A stretch of 64,000 nt of DNA from Brugia malayi (lineage: Eukaryota > Nematoda > Chromadorea > Rhabditida > Onchocercidae). A model generated the notes under the pieces. It was not told the DNA's origin and did no database searches. It worked only from the letters and a program-made list of their open reading frames with translations. Positions 37,101 to 51,301 of this stretch are shown here, one piece after another; the first letter of the stretch is position 1; each line of letters opens with the position of its first letter. Location: assembly GCF_000002995.4 (NCBI RefSeq), contig NW_025062478.1, positions 6,114,001 through 6,178,000 on the forward strand, in the 5' to 3' direction. The position numbers and the translations under genes were made by a program.

Positions 37101-40100
37101 TGCAGGGACAAGGCAAATTGTTCCAGTTCAATCTTTCCAGCATTCTCAGCAGAAATCCTTCACTGAATGATTTTTTTACTGCAATTTGAACCAAATTAAT
37201 TAATGTAATCATTTTTTTGATTCTTTGAATGAATCCTTGAAGTTTTCTAAGCTATCAAGTTTTACTTCTGTTTGACTTCAGAAACAATTTCATTGGTCTT
37301 TTATTTATTTATTGATTGACATCTAAAGCCTTTAGTAATAAGGATGCAAAACTTAAATTCTGGATTATTTATCAGCCGCGTCTTACAAATGACATCATAA
37401 TGATCACTGTGATTCATCTTTTGTAAATTAGCTATTTAAAAAGGAAGAAGTAAATTGCATAATAAGCTAATACATGTATTCTGAGTCACGGTCTCATAAA
37501 ATTATCAAGCTTGATTAATTCACCTTTATTAGAAATCTCTTCGTCTGAAATATCGCTATCATCGATTTTGATTATTTCAGTATCACCATTCACTATTCTA
37601 TTTATATACACTCCACAACCGTCGTATTGCTTAAGTGATTTTCGCATTCCATTTTTAGAATATTCCTTATTAATTTTATGAGAATAAAGTGTAGTTAACT
37701 TTGAAACCATATCAAGAGTATCGCTAAAAATAATGACAATAAAATTTTTGTGATGAATAAATCAATTCAAAGCAAAACAGGAAGCAGTAGTTCACCAGTA
37801 TCGATGATGATGTAACGACGTTATAGAATTGTATAGAAGGCTGCAAATGTGCGCATTTTGTGCTAGATATATTTGCTTCTCGAAATATTTCGAGAATTAT
37901 ACCGAGTAATTAATAAATTGGAATGAAAAAGTCAGACAAAGTACTTTTGCTCACATATGTTATTTTTAATTGTTGCCGTTAACACATAATGATTGTTTAG
38001 GAAAACTTGTGCTAACAATTTTAACTCTTATTTGCTTGTACTTTTTGCTTTTGATTTCACCTTATCTCGTATTGTTAAAAAAAAAAAATAATATTTTTTG
38101 CTTCTAACAATATTATTTTATTTTTTTTTATATTTATTTGAAATACAGGTATTTCGAGAAACAACCAGAAAGCATACTTTTGTTTCTTCTTCCTTCCTTT
38201 GCCCAAACTGCCCAAATTCAGTTCATTTTTATCAGGATCTACTGTTAGCTGTGGTCTGATTATTTCTGCTGTTTCTACTGAAAAAAAAAGAAAAAAAAAA
38301 AAACTCTATCATTTTTGAATATTATAATTAAGTCCCTTTCTTCACGCGACGAGAATTTTCAGAAAAGGCAACTAAAACACTTTTCAAAAATAAAAAAAAT
38401 GTGCGCTTATTTTGGTTTACTTGTTTACACAAATTGAATTGTTTTTTTAAAGTGATTCCTTGTTTTATAGATGTCATTTCTTCAGAACTTTTAACTGATG
38501 ATTTAGTGAAATATAATTAAAATACAAGACTTGAAAAAGGACTATAAATTGCAAACGGAAAGCTTTTCAGAACTTTAAAGCCCCCAAAAACATCAAAGAA
38601 TTTACAGACCATTATTTAAGCCTTAAGAAATAAATTAGATTCCCAACAAATTTTGGTTATCAAGAATAAGCCACAGAAAAATGAATTTTTTTTTATTTAT
38701 TCGATTTAATAAGGTTTAAAACCTTGAAAGATAGTCAGAAATAATCGACTAAAATGAGACAAGCCATGCGGAATTCACTCATTCAAATATGGTCGCCAAT
38801 TTAATATTATAAGTACATCAGACATGTTGGCCAAAGCTTTCCATAGCTTATTATTATACTTTATTTTCCAAAATGTAATAGTATCCTGTTCTTATGTTAA
38901 TGTGGAGAACTCATTTATGGTCAGGAAGATATCAGCCGTTTAATATCCTGCAGAGGTAAGGGGTCCTTTAGCAATGTTCCATCCGCTCCGTTCCAAATCG
39001 TTACTACACTACAATAATAAAAAACAATAAATAGAAATGATCAATGCATTTTAGTGGGTGTCCATTGTCAAGTATATGTTACTAAATTTAATTATCATAT
39101 CAACGTTGGGTTAATTGATATTGAACACGTCAGAAGATAGTTGAAATTAAAAGGATCGTCTTGAAGTTTTTGCATCACCTATTATGGAAACTGTAGAAAT
39201 CTGCAGTTATAAAATAACATATGACAGTGAAAGAAGCAGAGGAACAGGGGAACAAAAGAAATCCGGAATATCGGAGGTTTCTTTAAGCTCAGCAAAATAA
39301 CCTTTTTTTTTTTTTTAAATACGACTCCAAATTGATGAAAAAGAAATACTAATTTATTAGACAAGTTTGAAAGAAACATGTCTAATTAAATGACCAAGAG
39401 ACCAGAGAAAAGAGAATAGTTTGCTTAACTTTGTCAGATTTCGGAAACATTAAAGAAAAAATATTTCTTAGATTTCCAAAAAAATTGTAATCTTTTCAGC
39501 AATATATCAGTGACTCAATCTGCTGTGATACAGCAATTTTCACAAATGGCAAATTTTTACGGAGTCTTTCACTACTCCGTAAAAAATTGAAAGAAGAAAA
39601 TTTTCAGCTTCATTTCAAAAATGAATTTTGATATTATGATGAGAGCATTCTTACATTTTACATTTTCAAACTTACTAAAACGACAATTTATTTCACAAGA
39701 TGTGAGTATAATTAAAGTTTATGTGAACTCTTAGTTCTCAAATACGTTCATTTCCATTTCTCTTTTTCTTCTCATTTCAACACTTATTTTTGCTTATATT
39801 ACAGAAAACAAGAGGGTGGCAAGTTGTTGTGTCGTTTAATGCCATACTTCTAGTATTCCTGTTGTAATTAGAATAAAGCAAACGAATTAATCAATTCATA
39901 ATAAACAAACCGATTCCAGTTATCGCCTTCTGGTCACTGCAATTGAAATTACTGACAGCTGTCGTTTCCTTCGCTAATCTAAAATTAATGGGAAGGGAAA
40001 TCAGCAAAATTGCAGTTGAATCCTAGGAAGTGTAACAGCAAATGAAGTATTGTAAACATGTTAAAATAATGAGAAATTTCTTTTAAGTTGACGGAGTGGG

Positions 40101-43100
40101 AATTAAAATGAGCAAGTTTTCTTCGGAGAGCAAATAAATTCTGATAATTGTTACTGAATCAAAATTTCAGTTTAGACAAAACTGATGAGAATTGTAAACT
40201 GAAAACTTCATCTTGCAATTAAAAATTTTGCCCTATGATCCGGAGAACGTTACCGTTCAGTTGTGCATTTCTTCATTCTGAAAACAATTCAGACCTTTTT
40301 AACGGTCGTAAATATGACCAACGCTGTTTCCTGGACAATTTTTGTCTTTGACGTAAAGCAATCATTATCCTAAAATATTTTCTGTGTAATTTCGGTTGCA
40401 AAACGAAATCTTTCACAAAAAAAGAAATTTAATTTCGGTTGCAAAACGAAATCTTTCACAAAAAAAGAAATTTGCTAAATATTTGAGAAAGGTGCTTTCA
40501 TATTCGGTTATAACAGAAGATTCAACAAGTAAGACAGATATCATTAGAAAAACAGTTTTAAAAGGAAAATAATGAAAGCAACGAAAACACTAACCTAATA
40601 TAAACAAATAGGACAATAAAACAAGGTATGACGAAACTAATAATTGACGAGGATATTGAAAATATTGGATTATAGAAGCGACATTCATATGGATCCGCAT
40701 CTGATGGTCGGATATTCACACCTGCGATTAATTAATTAATCATAAGGAAATTTTGAGTTGATTTTCTGAAGCTAATTATCAAATAAATGAATTAGTTTGA
40801 TCGATAATAAATACTCCTTAAATTCTTCTAATAAGCACAGTGAAAATATATAAAGCTGGAACAGTGATGACTTACCGAGTACCATAGGACTAGCAAGTGC
40901 AAGGGAAATGACCCAAATGACTGCCATAATAAAAATAACCCGTTTTGTATCATGGGAATTGTGTGAATAACTTATGGGATGAGTAACTGCTCGGTACCTA
41001 CAATTGATAAATTAACCTTTTCGTATTCCCTAAGATGAGGGTTGTACTGCCTAACACATATAAATTCTCATTAATGCTATCATTTTTGTCAGAACTATGA
41101 ATATATCACTAATTAAATATAGCACTAATAGTTAAGCACTTTTTTCAAATGAAACATAGAATTAATTAAGAATAGTTGCAGAATTTATCACATTAATCTT
41201 TAAACTGAGGTCTTTGTGGGATACATGGTTCGCTTCTAATCGATTAAAAAACTTATGTTTCCGTCAGATATGCAGCTGTTCCTTAGGATAGCAAAAAAGT
41301 TCAACTGACAAGTTGTTTCAATGGTAACTCAATTAATGAGGTCTGAAAATGATTTTCCATCTGTTTAATCTATTCACCTATCAAAACTAATGACTGTAAG
41401 TATAAGTATGGACGCAGTACTACAGGCGACATCACTTGCTGAATATATATCGCACATCATAGATCCGAGGAACCAATAACCACCTTGCACCTGAAATGGA
41501 ACATGTCGTAAACAATCATAGCTATCACAGTATTACCATGTCATGAAGAGGAAGAAAAAACTATTTAGATGGCAAAGCTGGAAAAAACCATTTTCATTAA
41601 CTTTGAAATTGATTTAGAAAAATTAGTAAAGCGGTCAGCTATTCTTGAAGTGTAAAAAGACAATTCAATTGTAAGTAATTTCAGTATTGTGTATTATTCC
41701 GTTCACCTTTTCTGCATCACTTACTCAAATATTCAATATTTCTTTTTTCCTTCTGAAGAGTGAAGTGATTCTGATAGAATATGTGAAAGCAAATAACTTT
41801 AGATCCAGTGAAAATCTTTGTCTTTGTTAGTTATCACATTAGTTGATTAAATAACTTCTTGAAATTCCCACCAAAAAAACACTGAGCTTCATTGAAAATT
41901 GCTTTATACTTCTTGAAAAAAATGCACTTGGGAGATTTAATAGCTAATGTTTCCATTCAAGCGATTAATGGAACATTAGTTTTTTTAATCATATAAGCAT
42001 TTCATTAGGTATTACACCAGTTAAGTTCCCATTGCATATGCGCTAATTAAATTTCTCTATTATTACAGCTTTGCTTGCTTTTCACTTCATCAATTCTTTC
42101 TAAAAATAACAGTGAAATTTTTTAAAAAATCTCATTAATTTCTACTAATCTTATTTAGTAATGATTCCAAAACAACGATAGCCCCAACATAGAATAATCT
42201 TTAGCATGAAACAAACAAAACGGTTTGCGACAATATTCCTGTTTAAAAAAAATCTAGCATTCCATTTTAGAAGTAAATACACTAGCCTTCTAGGGTAGCA
42301 GTAAAATAAGTGAAATCAATGAGAAAAAATCATGAAATCATGGAAAAATAATGATAAGATAAATAGAAACGCTTCTTTACTTGTTAATTTACATAATGTT
42401 AATGATAAGTTAATGATCATTAGTACGGTCAGTTGTCTAGTCCTACTAATACATATCCTTTGCTGCTAATGTCTTTAGCTCATTTGCTTGATTCCACTTG
42501 TCTTATTATATGATATCATCGGAACTAATATCATCTGATTGTTCATGCTAACATAAATATAGCCTTTTTACGCTAGGCCTATTAACTTTTGAACTAACAT
42601 TTGATGATTAATTTATCATCCTGCTTTTAAAACAATGTATAATTTCTTTCGACCAGAATTGCTTTTAGCATTCAGCAGCAGAGAAAAAAAAATTGTAATT
42701 AAAATGCTTCAATAGATTTTATTGTTTGCTCTCTTAAATTATCACTTGTTCTATCCTTATCACCAGTAATTTACTCTATTTTTTAATGAACTTGAAACAG
42801 ACTAGAAACTCACATGGACATAAACAGCATAAGGCATGACGAAAAGTCCAACTAGGAGATCAGCGACAGCCAAACCAAAGATTAGGAAATTAATAGCAGA
42901 ATGAAGAGTTTTAAAACGTAGTACAGCAATAATTACCATCGAGTTACCCAAAACAGTAATGGTCGGAATAATTAAAAAGAATAATCCGGAAATGTTAAGT
43001 TCATGATCCGGAGTGGCTAACTTCGGCGAGCATTGCAAAGATGTTGAGTCCGTAACGCAACTGCTTATATTCATGGTATTATAAGTATCATTTTTTGTCG

Positions 43101-43215
43101 ATATCAGATCCATCTGTTTTAAATTGATTTTGAGAAAGGTTTTAACAAAAACTTTTACTAGCAAAAAATAGAACGCTATTTTAACACCTGTCCAAGTTAG
43201 CCTTTTTTCTTCCAT
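34113..43215 (-). CDS. D2-like dopamine receptor (class A GPCR; dop-2/dop-3 type)
   Basis: This is a plasma-membrane amine receptor, by family Gi/o-coupled. Exons in transcript order: 43215-42814, 41490-41378, 40997-40876, 40721-40595, (40277-40254, optional), 37723-37524, 37178-37082, 36379-36279, 36112-36033, 35913-35815, 35722-35617, 35461-35302, 35110-34974 and 34369-34113. They give 674 aa (666 without the 24-nt exon), in phase throughout. Visible marks: TM1 GN; TM2 LAVADLL; TM3 Asp in [16 protein letters not shown] at an exon junction; TM5 serines ([12 protein letters not shown]) expected for catechol binding; TM6 CWVPFF; TM7 [20 protein letters not shown]. The TM7 stretch and FRRAFKCIL tail closely follow the D2 class. 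Eight or nine exons make a charged third loop of about 330 residues. An alternative start is Met35 (43113), which leaves an N-glycosylation-rich N-terminus and removes an extra hydrophobic stretch. The choice between dop-2 and dop-3 is open. Confidence 0.92.
38178..38277 (-). other. candidate orphan exon inside the dopamine receptor gene
   Basis: Read on the minus strand, a strong TTTTTTCAG acceptor precedes a 100-nt open segment with a good donor (AA/GTATGC). It codes for a charged peptide ([18 protein letters not shown], then a GKGRKKKQ cluster). Its exit phase matches the next receptor exon (37723), but its entry phase (1) does not match the upstream exon (exit phase 2). A missing small exon would be needed to place it. 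Confidence 0.35.
40388..40473. repeat. perfect 43-bp tandem duplication
   Basis: Two exact copies of a 43-base unit (40388-40430 and 40431-40473) run AATTTCGGTTGCAAAACG and so on. Each copy contains the inverted repeat ATTTCG/CGAAAT around a nine-base loop. It lies in the dopamine receptor intron, about 110 bases upstream of the optional 24-nt exon in transcript direction. Exact identity points to a recent event. Confidence 0.95.
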
Positions 43216-44087
43216 TTCTATATCTTAAAGGAAAAAATACCAATGTATTATTAATGGAAGACCACTCGATAACGCTTTATTTTTTGCAATCATCCAATTT
43301 ATGCGGAAATATTCTTCCTATTAGTATCACTGTTTAACCTCGTTTAACCTCTAGCTGGTATACTATCATGTACCATTAAGAGAACTTTCATGGCAAATGA
43401 CAGTGATGATGCTGCTACTTCTGCTTGTCATTAACTTTACAGCTCGAGAGGGATGCTGGCTTCAAACGATCAGTTCCTAAATTAGTTAATAGGAGAAGAA
43501 AAAGTAATCTTCCAATTATTTCTATTAGATTTGAGTTTGCATGCAAACTTGTAGTTTGTGGACAATTCGCTCTAGAAATATTGGTATGTTTTACATACTT
43601 CAGTATTCCCTGAAAATTATGATTACATTTGGTAATAATATCATTTTAGCTGGTTATTTGATACATATTACCTAGAGGAATAATTACCGGAACAGGCAAG
43701 GAAAAGAACGGAAACTATTTGGTGATGACATTATAGCAATAGAGCGCAATGTTTACTGCCACAGGCAATTGTGCACCCAAAAGGTTATTTCTAGACTTAA
43801 TGGATTGGCTAGCTGTTAGGAAAACAAATTCGTAAAAGTATAAAAATAATCGTAGTGTATAATCGACTGAAAGAAGAAAGAAAAAAAAGTAAGGCATGAT
43901 GGGAATTGAAGCTTTCTTTCAACGATTACGGTGAAAACAAGGAGGGGACACGATGAGATGATAAACGGAATTGCATATGAATGAAAAAACGACGGAAATA
44001 TTCACATACAGCTGACGAACTTAGTAAATTGGCATTGTAACAGGGATTGAATTGGATTGGATGAGTAGCGCAGAAGACTGAATTAAC

Positions 44088-44120
44088 GAGAGAGAGGGAG
44101 AGAGAGAAGAAGAAGAAGGG
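44088..44120. repeat. GA/GAA-rich simple repeat
   Basis: A purine-only GA run passes into GAA units, about 900 bases upstream of the dopamine receptor start codon. Confidence 0.85.
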
Positions 44121-45220
44121 AATTTTTGAATTATCGCTCGAATTAGGTGTGAAAACAACAAAAAACTGACCACTTATTGCAAAAAGTCTGAAATGCAACT
44201 ATTTCAGTTTACATCCAATGATCAGTTCCTTAATTTGCTTAATCAATCAATCACCAGCCAGAATAAAAAAGCAATTACCGAGATATTCTTGTTTCTCCCT
44301 CATTAATACTGGTTATCTAACATTAATAACGAAAAGATATTATCCTGAACCGGAAAAATAATTAAATTAAAAGATGGGATATAAGTGATTGATAGATGAA
44401 TAAGAAAAGGAAAGACAGAGTGCTTCTATCATCATCAGCAGATCCCTAAATACGGTCGATGCTGTCAAAACGTTCTGGAATTAATTATAAGTATTATTTG
44501 CAGTGAAAGTATGTCAGGTGTACCTGTCATTGTAATTAAGAAAATGAATATAATATTACATCTTCTTGTCACTACTATTTACCAAAAAAAGAATGTTGTA
44601 TTTGTGAAGGGTACAAAGTGTAGAATTTCGAATAAAGAAACTTTATTCAAATTTTGAAAAATCCACCAGCAACAATTCCAATATAGAATTAATGGTTTTG
44701 AACTTAGCATTACACTCACTCGTCACTTAGAGAGAAATCATTTATTCAATGGTTGAATATTTTACAGTGAATCATTACTTTATGATGAAAAGAAGTTGCA
44801 ACTTGGCAACTTGGGAAGTATAGTAATTAGACAATTTGATTTTACTCAAAAAAGTTTTCGAAGAAATTTGTTGAGAGGTAATTAAGAAAAACAGCTATTT
44901 TATAGCTCCCAAGCCAATCATGGTAGACTGCACTTCTATTGCAATTCACTCATTCACACTGCATTATCGAAATTAAATATTTCAGACTATAATTATCAAT
45001 AAATGGAAGCGAAAGTTCCTAAAAAACACAAAATAAACTTTTAAAAACGAGAAATTAAATAAAAGTTTTTAGTTTTCAAAACATAGCTCTCCGGATTTAT
45101 AATGAAATAAGAGAAAAAGGCAACGAAGCAGAAGAGCAAACACTTTAAAGCACTGATATTCTTTCTTGCTAAAATTGTTCTCATTAACCTTTCAGATTTG
45201 GATGATATTTACTTTATCAG

Positions 45221-45238
45221 TCAATCAATCAATCAATC
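45221..45238. repeat. (TCAA)n simple repeat
   Basis: Four and a half TCAA units occur in non-coding sequence. Confidence 0.85.
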
Positions 45239-48200
45239 CATTTTCTCATTATTTATTGGATTTAAATGGACATTTATTTTTATTAATGGATATAAATTAG
45301 ATACAAACTGCTGAAAAAAGAATAACAAAAAAGAATATATTTAGGAAATATTGATTTTTTCATGTAGCAAATATGTATTCATTCATTACAAAAGTTAATG
45401 TTTCGCACAAGAAATTTAAATATCAATAAAAATTAGAAACTTGAGAAAATCTTCGGAGGAATTATGATGATGAAATGTTAGACAATTAGGAAGCAAAGAA
45501 AAAATTCTCTGAAACTCATAATTTTTCCGTCTTTTTGCTGATTTATCTCATTTTTCCTCATCATCGTCATTGTTTTTAAGTTTGCTTATTACCTATTCGT
45601 TTATTTTTCATTAGCAGAAGTGTTAAAAGTTTTTCTTCACCTTTGTAATATGTGACATATATGTGAATTGTTCTGTGTGTATATGAAATGTTCAAGTAAG
45701 AAATTCAACGCAACGAATCTATTTAAAGATTTCACTTTAATATTGTAATTTAACATACAAATAAGTTAATTCTTTTTTGGTAGTAGAATAACAAGATGTA
45801 ATTAACTTATAATCACAAAAATCATAACTAAGTTGATCATCATTTATCAGCTTTGAAAAAAAGGAATTAACTTTATTATTTACTCATAAATTTTGCTCAT
45901 TGTTTTTGTTTCTTCTTTATATTAACCTATCTTTTATAAATTTAGCATTTTGAAATAAGGATATTTCATGAAGCAAATCTTTTAGCTACTTATATTGCAA
46001 TTCTTGCAGCAAGTTAATCAAATTTTAATTTCAATGTTGGAAAGGGCAATTTGTACAAGCGTGAAGGCCATATGACGTGCCCGATGTTTATGATTGACCT
46101 TACTACCAATTGACCAATAAAAAGACGATTTTGGCAGTATTCTAGGCAAATTTTAGTTTCAGGTGTCTGATGTTTTAGAAGAGTGAAAAAGAAGTGAATT
46201 AAATCATCATGGTGTCAGCTTAAGAAATGCAAAATAAGGCGTAAAATTTAGAGAGTCGATATTTCATTAGTAATAAATAACTGAGTGATTTTTTCTTATT
46301 TTTTTAAAGTTGAAAAAACCATGGATATCAAAAATTTAATAATTCTTTAGACTTTTATTTCTTTTTTCATGAAAATTTTGCTTTTAGCCCAAGTAATACA
46401 TTTAAAAAAATTTAGTTTGAGAAACGTAAGGTAACAAGGCGGTCATGCTTGATATTCACTCAAGCCTTTCGTAAAAACCTGCAATAAAAGCGGTTTAATT
46501 CGGATATTTTGAATTAGATCTCAATATACAAACTTTATAATTTAGATAATGCTAAGGAAAGCATGCAAACTTGCAAGATAGAAAATCGCCGAAATTCAAA
46601 ATTATGAGGAGATTATGAACCTAGAAACATCTCCACACTTTTTAGCTTAAGTTTTTCTAAAACTAAGCTATTAAAAGATAGTTTTAATAAAAAACGGCTT
46701 TTTCATAATTTTCCTGGCATAACAGTAAATTTTGCCAGTTTAATCTTAACATGCAATGCGCATTTCATCTTGAATTCCTCAATTTTCAGCTTAGCACAAC
46801 CTCTCAAAGCACAAATAAACAATTTAAGAATCTTGAATCTCCTAATGCATTACGTATGCTGATTAATCGAATTATTATGAAAAGAATATTTATTAACAAA
46901 AGGAGCTCAAATTTAAATATTAGCTAAATGAGGCGACGTTTCCAATTCTTGATAAATTACTTCCAAGCAGAGGACAGTCGTGGTCAAATGTACATTTGAT
47001 ACTAACTTTCAGCAGCATCTAATACAAACATCATCCAAAACTAACATAGTGAAATTGCGTTTGTCTTTAACAATTTATTACTTTTGAATAGGGTTCTCAA
47101 ATTCTGGAATATAAAGATTTGCTGGACAGGAAAATATTAATATCATCGTTATCGACTTTTGACATGTAAAAGAATGGAAATTGTGCGAGAATGGGTGAAG
47201 CAGAAAAATAAAGCTTTAGGAATGTGAAAATGAGTTAAATTTATCAAAATATCTTCCTTTTTTTTTATCTTCCTTTAAAAAGATCGAGCTGACATATCGA
47301 CCATAAAAGTATAACGGTTAAATGAAGATATCGATCAAATGATTCCAAATGAAAAATGCTTCAAAGCTATGAATTCTTTCAAAATTTAAATTTGTTTTAC
47401 AGAAATTGTTGAATGGCCAAATTACATTTTGCAAGAATTCATTTGCAAAACAACTTTAAAAAAAATTTTATATATTCAGCGACACAAAATCAAATCATGC
47501 AAATTTCTTTGAATAATTGATTAGAAAAATTCATCCGTTTCTGATGTCATCGTCGGATTTTCAAAAAATGAATTTCTCTAGTCAAGAAGATTGATTTAAA
47601 CTGATTGGAAATAGAAATAGTTTGCAGCAAATTTTTTGCAAAAAAAATTAACAAATCTAACAGTTCTATTTTTAAATTCTAAAAAGGTGAATAGTACTTT
47701 TTTTTTTTCTGATTTCCTTAATATTTCTTTTTGTCCTTTCTTCTTTACGCATGATAGTATCTTTTTTTTTGTTTGTATCGGTAAAATCAGGAATTAAGTT
47801 TCCAATTTTTTGTTAGAATTTTATAATTCTAAGACGCTATTACTTCATGAAATTATTTGTAACTGTAGTTGGCATACGTAGTCTTTTAGCACCAAATACA
47901 TTCCCCGAATTTTATATTGATCCGGATATTCTTTCAACCTTTCCGATGCAATTGTGAGTTAAAGAGTATTTGAGATGATTTAATGGAAATTAATGGAATA
48001 TTCCAAAAGAGACAAGCAAAAAGTTCGTGTAAATGATAATTTTATTGCTGCTTTCTCGATTAGCCACAGTGAATTAAAACAAGTCTCAGTGTTTTGTAAG
48101 AAATAAGCACATTATGTTATTTTACTTTTGAAGTAGACTGATAAGTGTTTCAACTGGAAGTAAGGCGGAAAAGGAGCAATTACATGGATTATATGTTTCA

Positions 48201-51200
48201 AATGAAATCGATTATGAGATAGAGGAAGGGAGGATCAGTATAAAGAAAAAAAGCAGTTTTTACATAATTGAGAAAAACCAAAAATAATATGAGACATGCC
48301 GGGATCTCCCGACATGCCGTCAAGAAGAAATTCATTTTTATCCCTGGAATTCTTTCTCACGTTGCTATTTGTTCAAATGGAATTGAATTTGCGTTTTTTT
48401 TTTCGCAAAGTCTAATTCAATTTCACATAACTCTGTCCCAAAAAGCCAAGAAAAACAACGGTAGGCCTTTTGGTGAACTAAGAAAAAAGGAAAAGTGTAG
48501 GTGTAAATAGATAGTGAAGTAAAAAAATACTATTTTCACATCACCGAACCAACTGTTCCCTATTTCATTTGTTCCTTTGCTTCTTTCCCTTCCACTTTTT
48601 GACACCAGAAGAATTAATGAGTTTTCATTTCTATTTCCAACTGAAAAAAGAGAGGTGACAAGAAGGTGACAAAAAAGAAAAGAAAAAGTTATGTCTCAGC
48701 TATGCTTCCATTGATTAACGAATTAATTAGACTTCTTCAGAAAATAATGGAGAATTTTAATAATAGAAAAAGAATTCCATTCACTACGCACAAACTATTT
48801 GGTTAAAACATAAATTACAGCTTGCTAAATACTGCATAGATTTAGGTTCCAGTTCAGCAGATCAATTTTTAAGTTCACCTTCTTTTTATTTTTATTTGGA
48901 TAGACCTAAGGTCTTTTTCGATGTTTCAGTGAATGAAAGCTCATTAAGATTAATTTTGAAACAATAGTTTTATGTCACCTGTTCTCACTATTAGACTATC
49001 ACTTTAATCTAAATAATTTATTACATTAAAAGAATTACACGATACTCGTTTCTTTGTAATAGCCAGCGATACGAAGGATAAAATCGAGGATAAAACTAAA
49101 AAACAAAAGAAGAAAAAATGAACAAAATAACTTTCACTTGTTTTGAGGGGCACAATTCGTTCTTAAGCACTAATCGTGCAGTTTGAATATGCAACGATCG
49201 TCTCAGCTTCAGCAGAATGCTTACAATAGTATAAACTACTGACAATCACTGACAATCGGTCGTAACGCATTGCAAGAATGACACTTACATTGCGAAGTAT
49301 AAAATCTTATAATTTATTGCCATAAGATCAAAAAAGTGAAAATTAATAGTTCAGTCCAAGATAAAAATCTTCGTTTATCAAAAAACGATGGAAAAAAAAG
49401 AAAAATCGAACAATAAAAAGGAATTTATAAATTTTCTAGCTAGCTCATGACTTCGTTTCTTCAGTCTCATCTGCGAATTTTTTAAATTTCTGCTGAATGA
49501 AGTGAAAATCTAGTTTGAGATATTTTGAAAACTAAATTATTAAACTAAGACAATAAAGTTAATGAAGAAATTCAAAAATCTTCATGTTTTCCATCATGAA
49601 TGTCACTACTTAGAAAGAAGTGAAGTACAAATATCCGTTAAAAGTAAGAAATTTCTGAAGAGTTATAATATAGTGCGTATAAGATTCTAATCCAACAATT
49701 CCTTCCCAAAAATTAGAAGACTATTGACGCCCATAAAGGACGAGAATTTCGCTTTGATGATACAAACTTGCTTCAACGCATTGAAAGGAATTCCAAACTA
49801 TCATTATATCGAAGCGAAAGTAATCACATGAATGATGGTATTTATCATTTTTCTAATACTTCATGATTCGAGAATAAGAGATTAAGCTAGCATATGAAAA
49901 TTAGATTCACATCGAAAGACCAATTTAAATCTTAAAAGAAACAAGTAGAGAGTTTAATACCAAATTGAATAAAGAGTGCATTCAAATTATGCTCACACAC
50001 TTAAATGGTGCAATGACAAGAAGCATTTCTACCAATTCGCAACGAAAATAGAGCACAGTAATTTCAAAATACAATCAGTTATCTCCTACTCCTTTTCTTC
50101 CTCACTCAATCTTTTTCATCAGTGAGTAGATACAGTGTATTTATATCTACAGCACTTTGTCTTTTTTTCCTTCTCTGTTTCAAGATTTCAGAAGCTATCG
50201 GTGACATAACCATCACCACACTTCCTCTCGCGTATGTTAGAAACTTACTTAATTTTGCGTATTCTTCTGTATTTTCGCAAGTGATGAATGAATTCAAGAT
50301 TTTAGTGCGCAAAAAAAGCAAATTAATTGAATCGTCAGGGAAGCAATTAAAACTTTTACACGATTTTTTATTTAAAAAGAATTTGAATATTCTAAAAAGA
50401 TTGAATGCAAAATTCTTTAAAAATTTGAAATAAAAAATTATTTCAATTCATCAAATAAAGATCTGTTGTAGATAAATCACTAAAAGTTTCATCTCCCCAG
50501 GGAAAGGTTCAAAAATAATCATTCATCTTCACTAACCTTTCCTACTCACTGTTATCACTACAAAATACATCGACCATTGAGTCGTTAAGCATTAATTATT
50601 GAACATCATCTGAATTATTAATTATTGAACATAGCAGTCACTTTTAAAACTCTCTGCATCCAGCAATAACTCCTCAGCTGTCAGTTAAACGTACTATCTT
50701 AGTACTATGTTATTTGATAAAACTTCGCAAAATATTATTCTAAATCACTAAAAAAATCTTTACCACATTATATTCATTGTAAAACGAAGTGGGACGCGCA
50801 AATTTCTTACTCCTCTTATCTCGATTAATTATATCAAAAAAATTTAACATTTATAGCATCCATAGATTTGCTCTAGAAATTTAAAATTATCCTTCCTCTA
50901 CTTCCATTTCCAAAATACTTCACAAAATTTTTTATGAAAATTAGATTTCGCATAATTTTGACTGATTTAAATCTTTCATACATCCGATTCCCTCTCATTT
51001 TCCCCACCCAAAATTGATAACAATCAAATTGTATTCACCACGCTTCTCTAAGAAATGATAGCTATCATTAAAAAACGCAGATTTGAAAACAAAATCAAGA
51101 CTGGATGAAAATCACAAACAAATCTTACTTTTTCCCTGAATACAATAAGATCGATTTGATAAAAATGGAAAGCACGACCTGGAATGTATTGTAAATATGC

Positions 51201-51301
51201 TTCCATTACTATGACAGTCTTATTTTATAAATGACTTTCAAAACATATAAGTTAACTTAAATAATAAAAAAAAAAAGCTTGGAGTGTTCAGGGCCAGGTA
51301 T

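Noticed and set aside
42802..43215. 137-codon minus-strand ORF as a complete protein
   Set aside because: It is the first receptor exon; the last three codons are intron, since GTGAGT follows the His codon.
50122..50433. 103-codon plus-strand ORF with a hydrophobic, signal-peptide-like N-terminus
   Set aside because: It starts at GTG with no ATG before the hydrophobic stretch. No good upstream exon can be placed, and the C-terminal half is low-complexity Lys/Leu/Asn.
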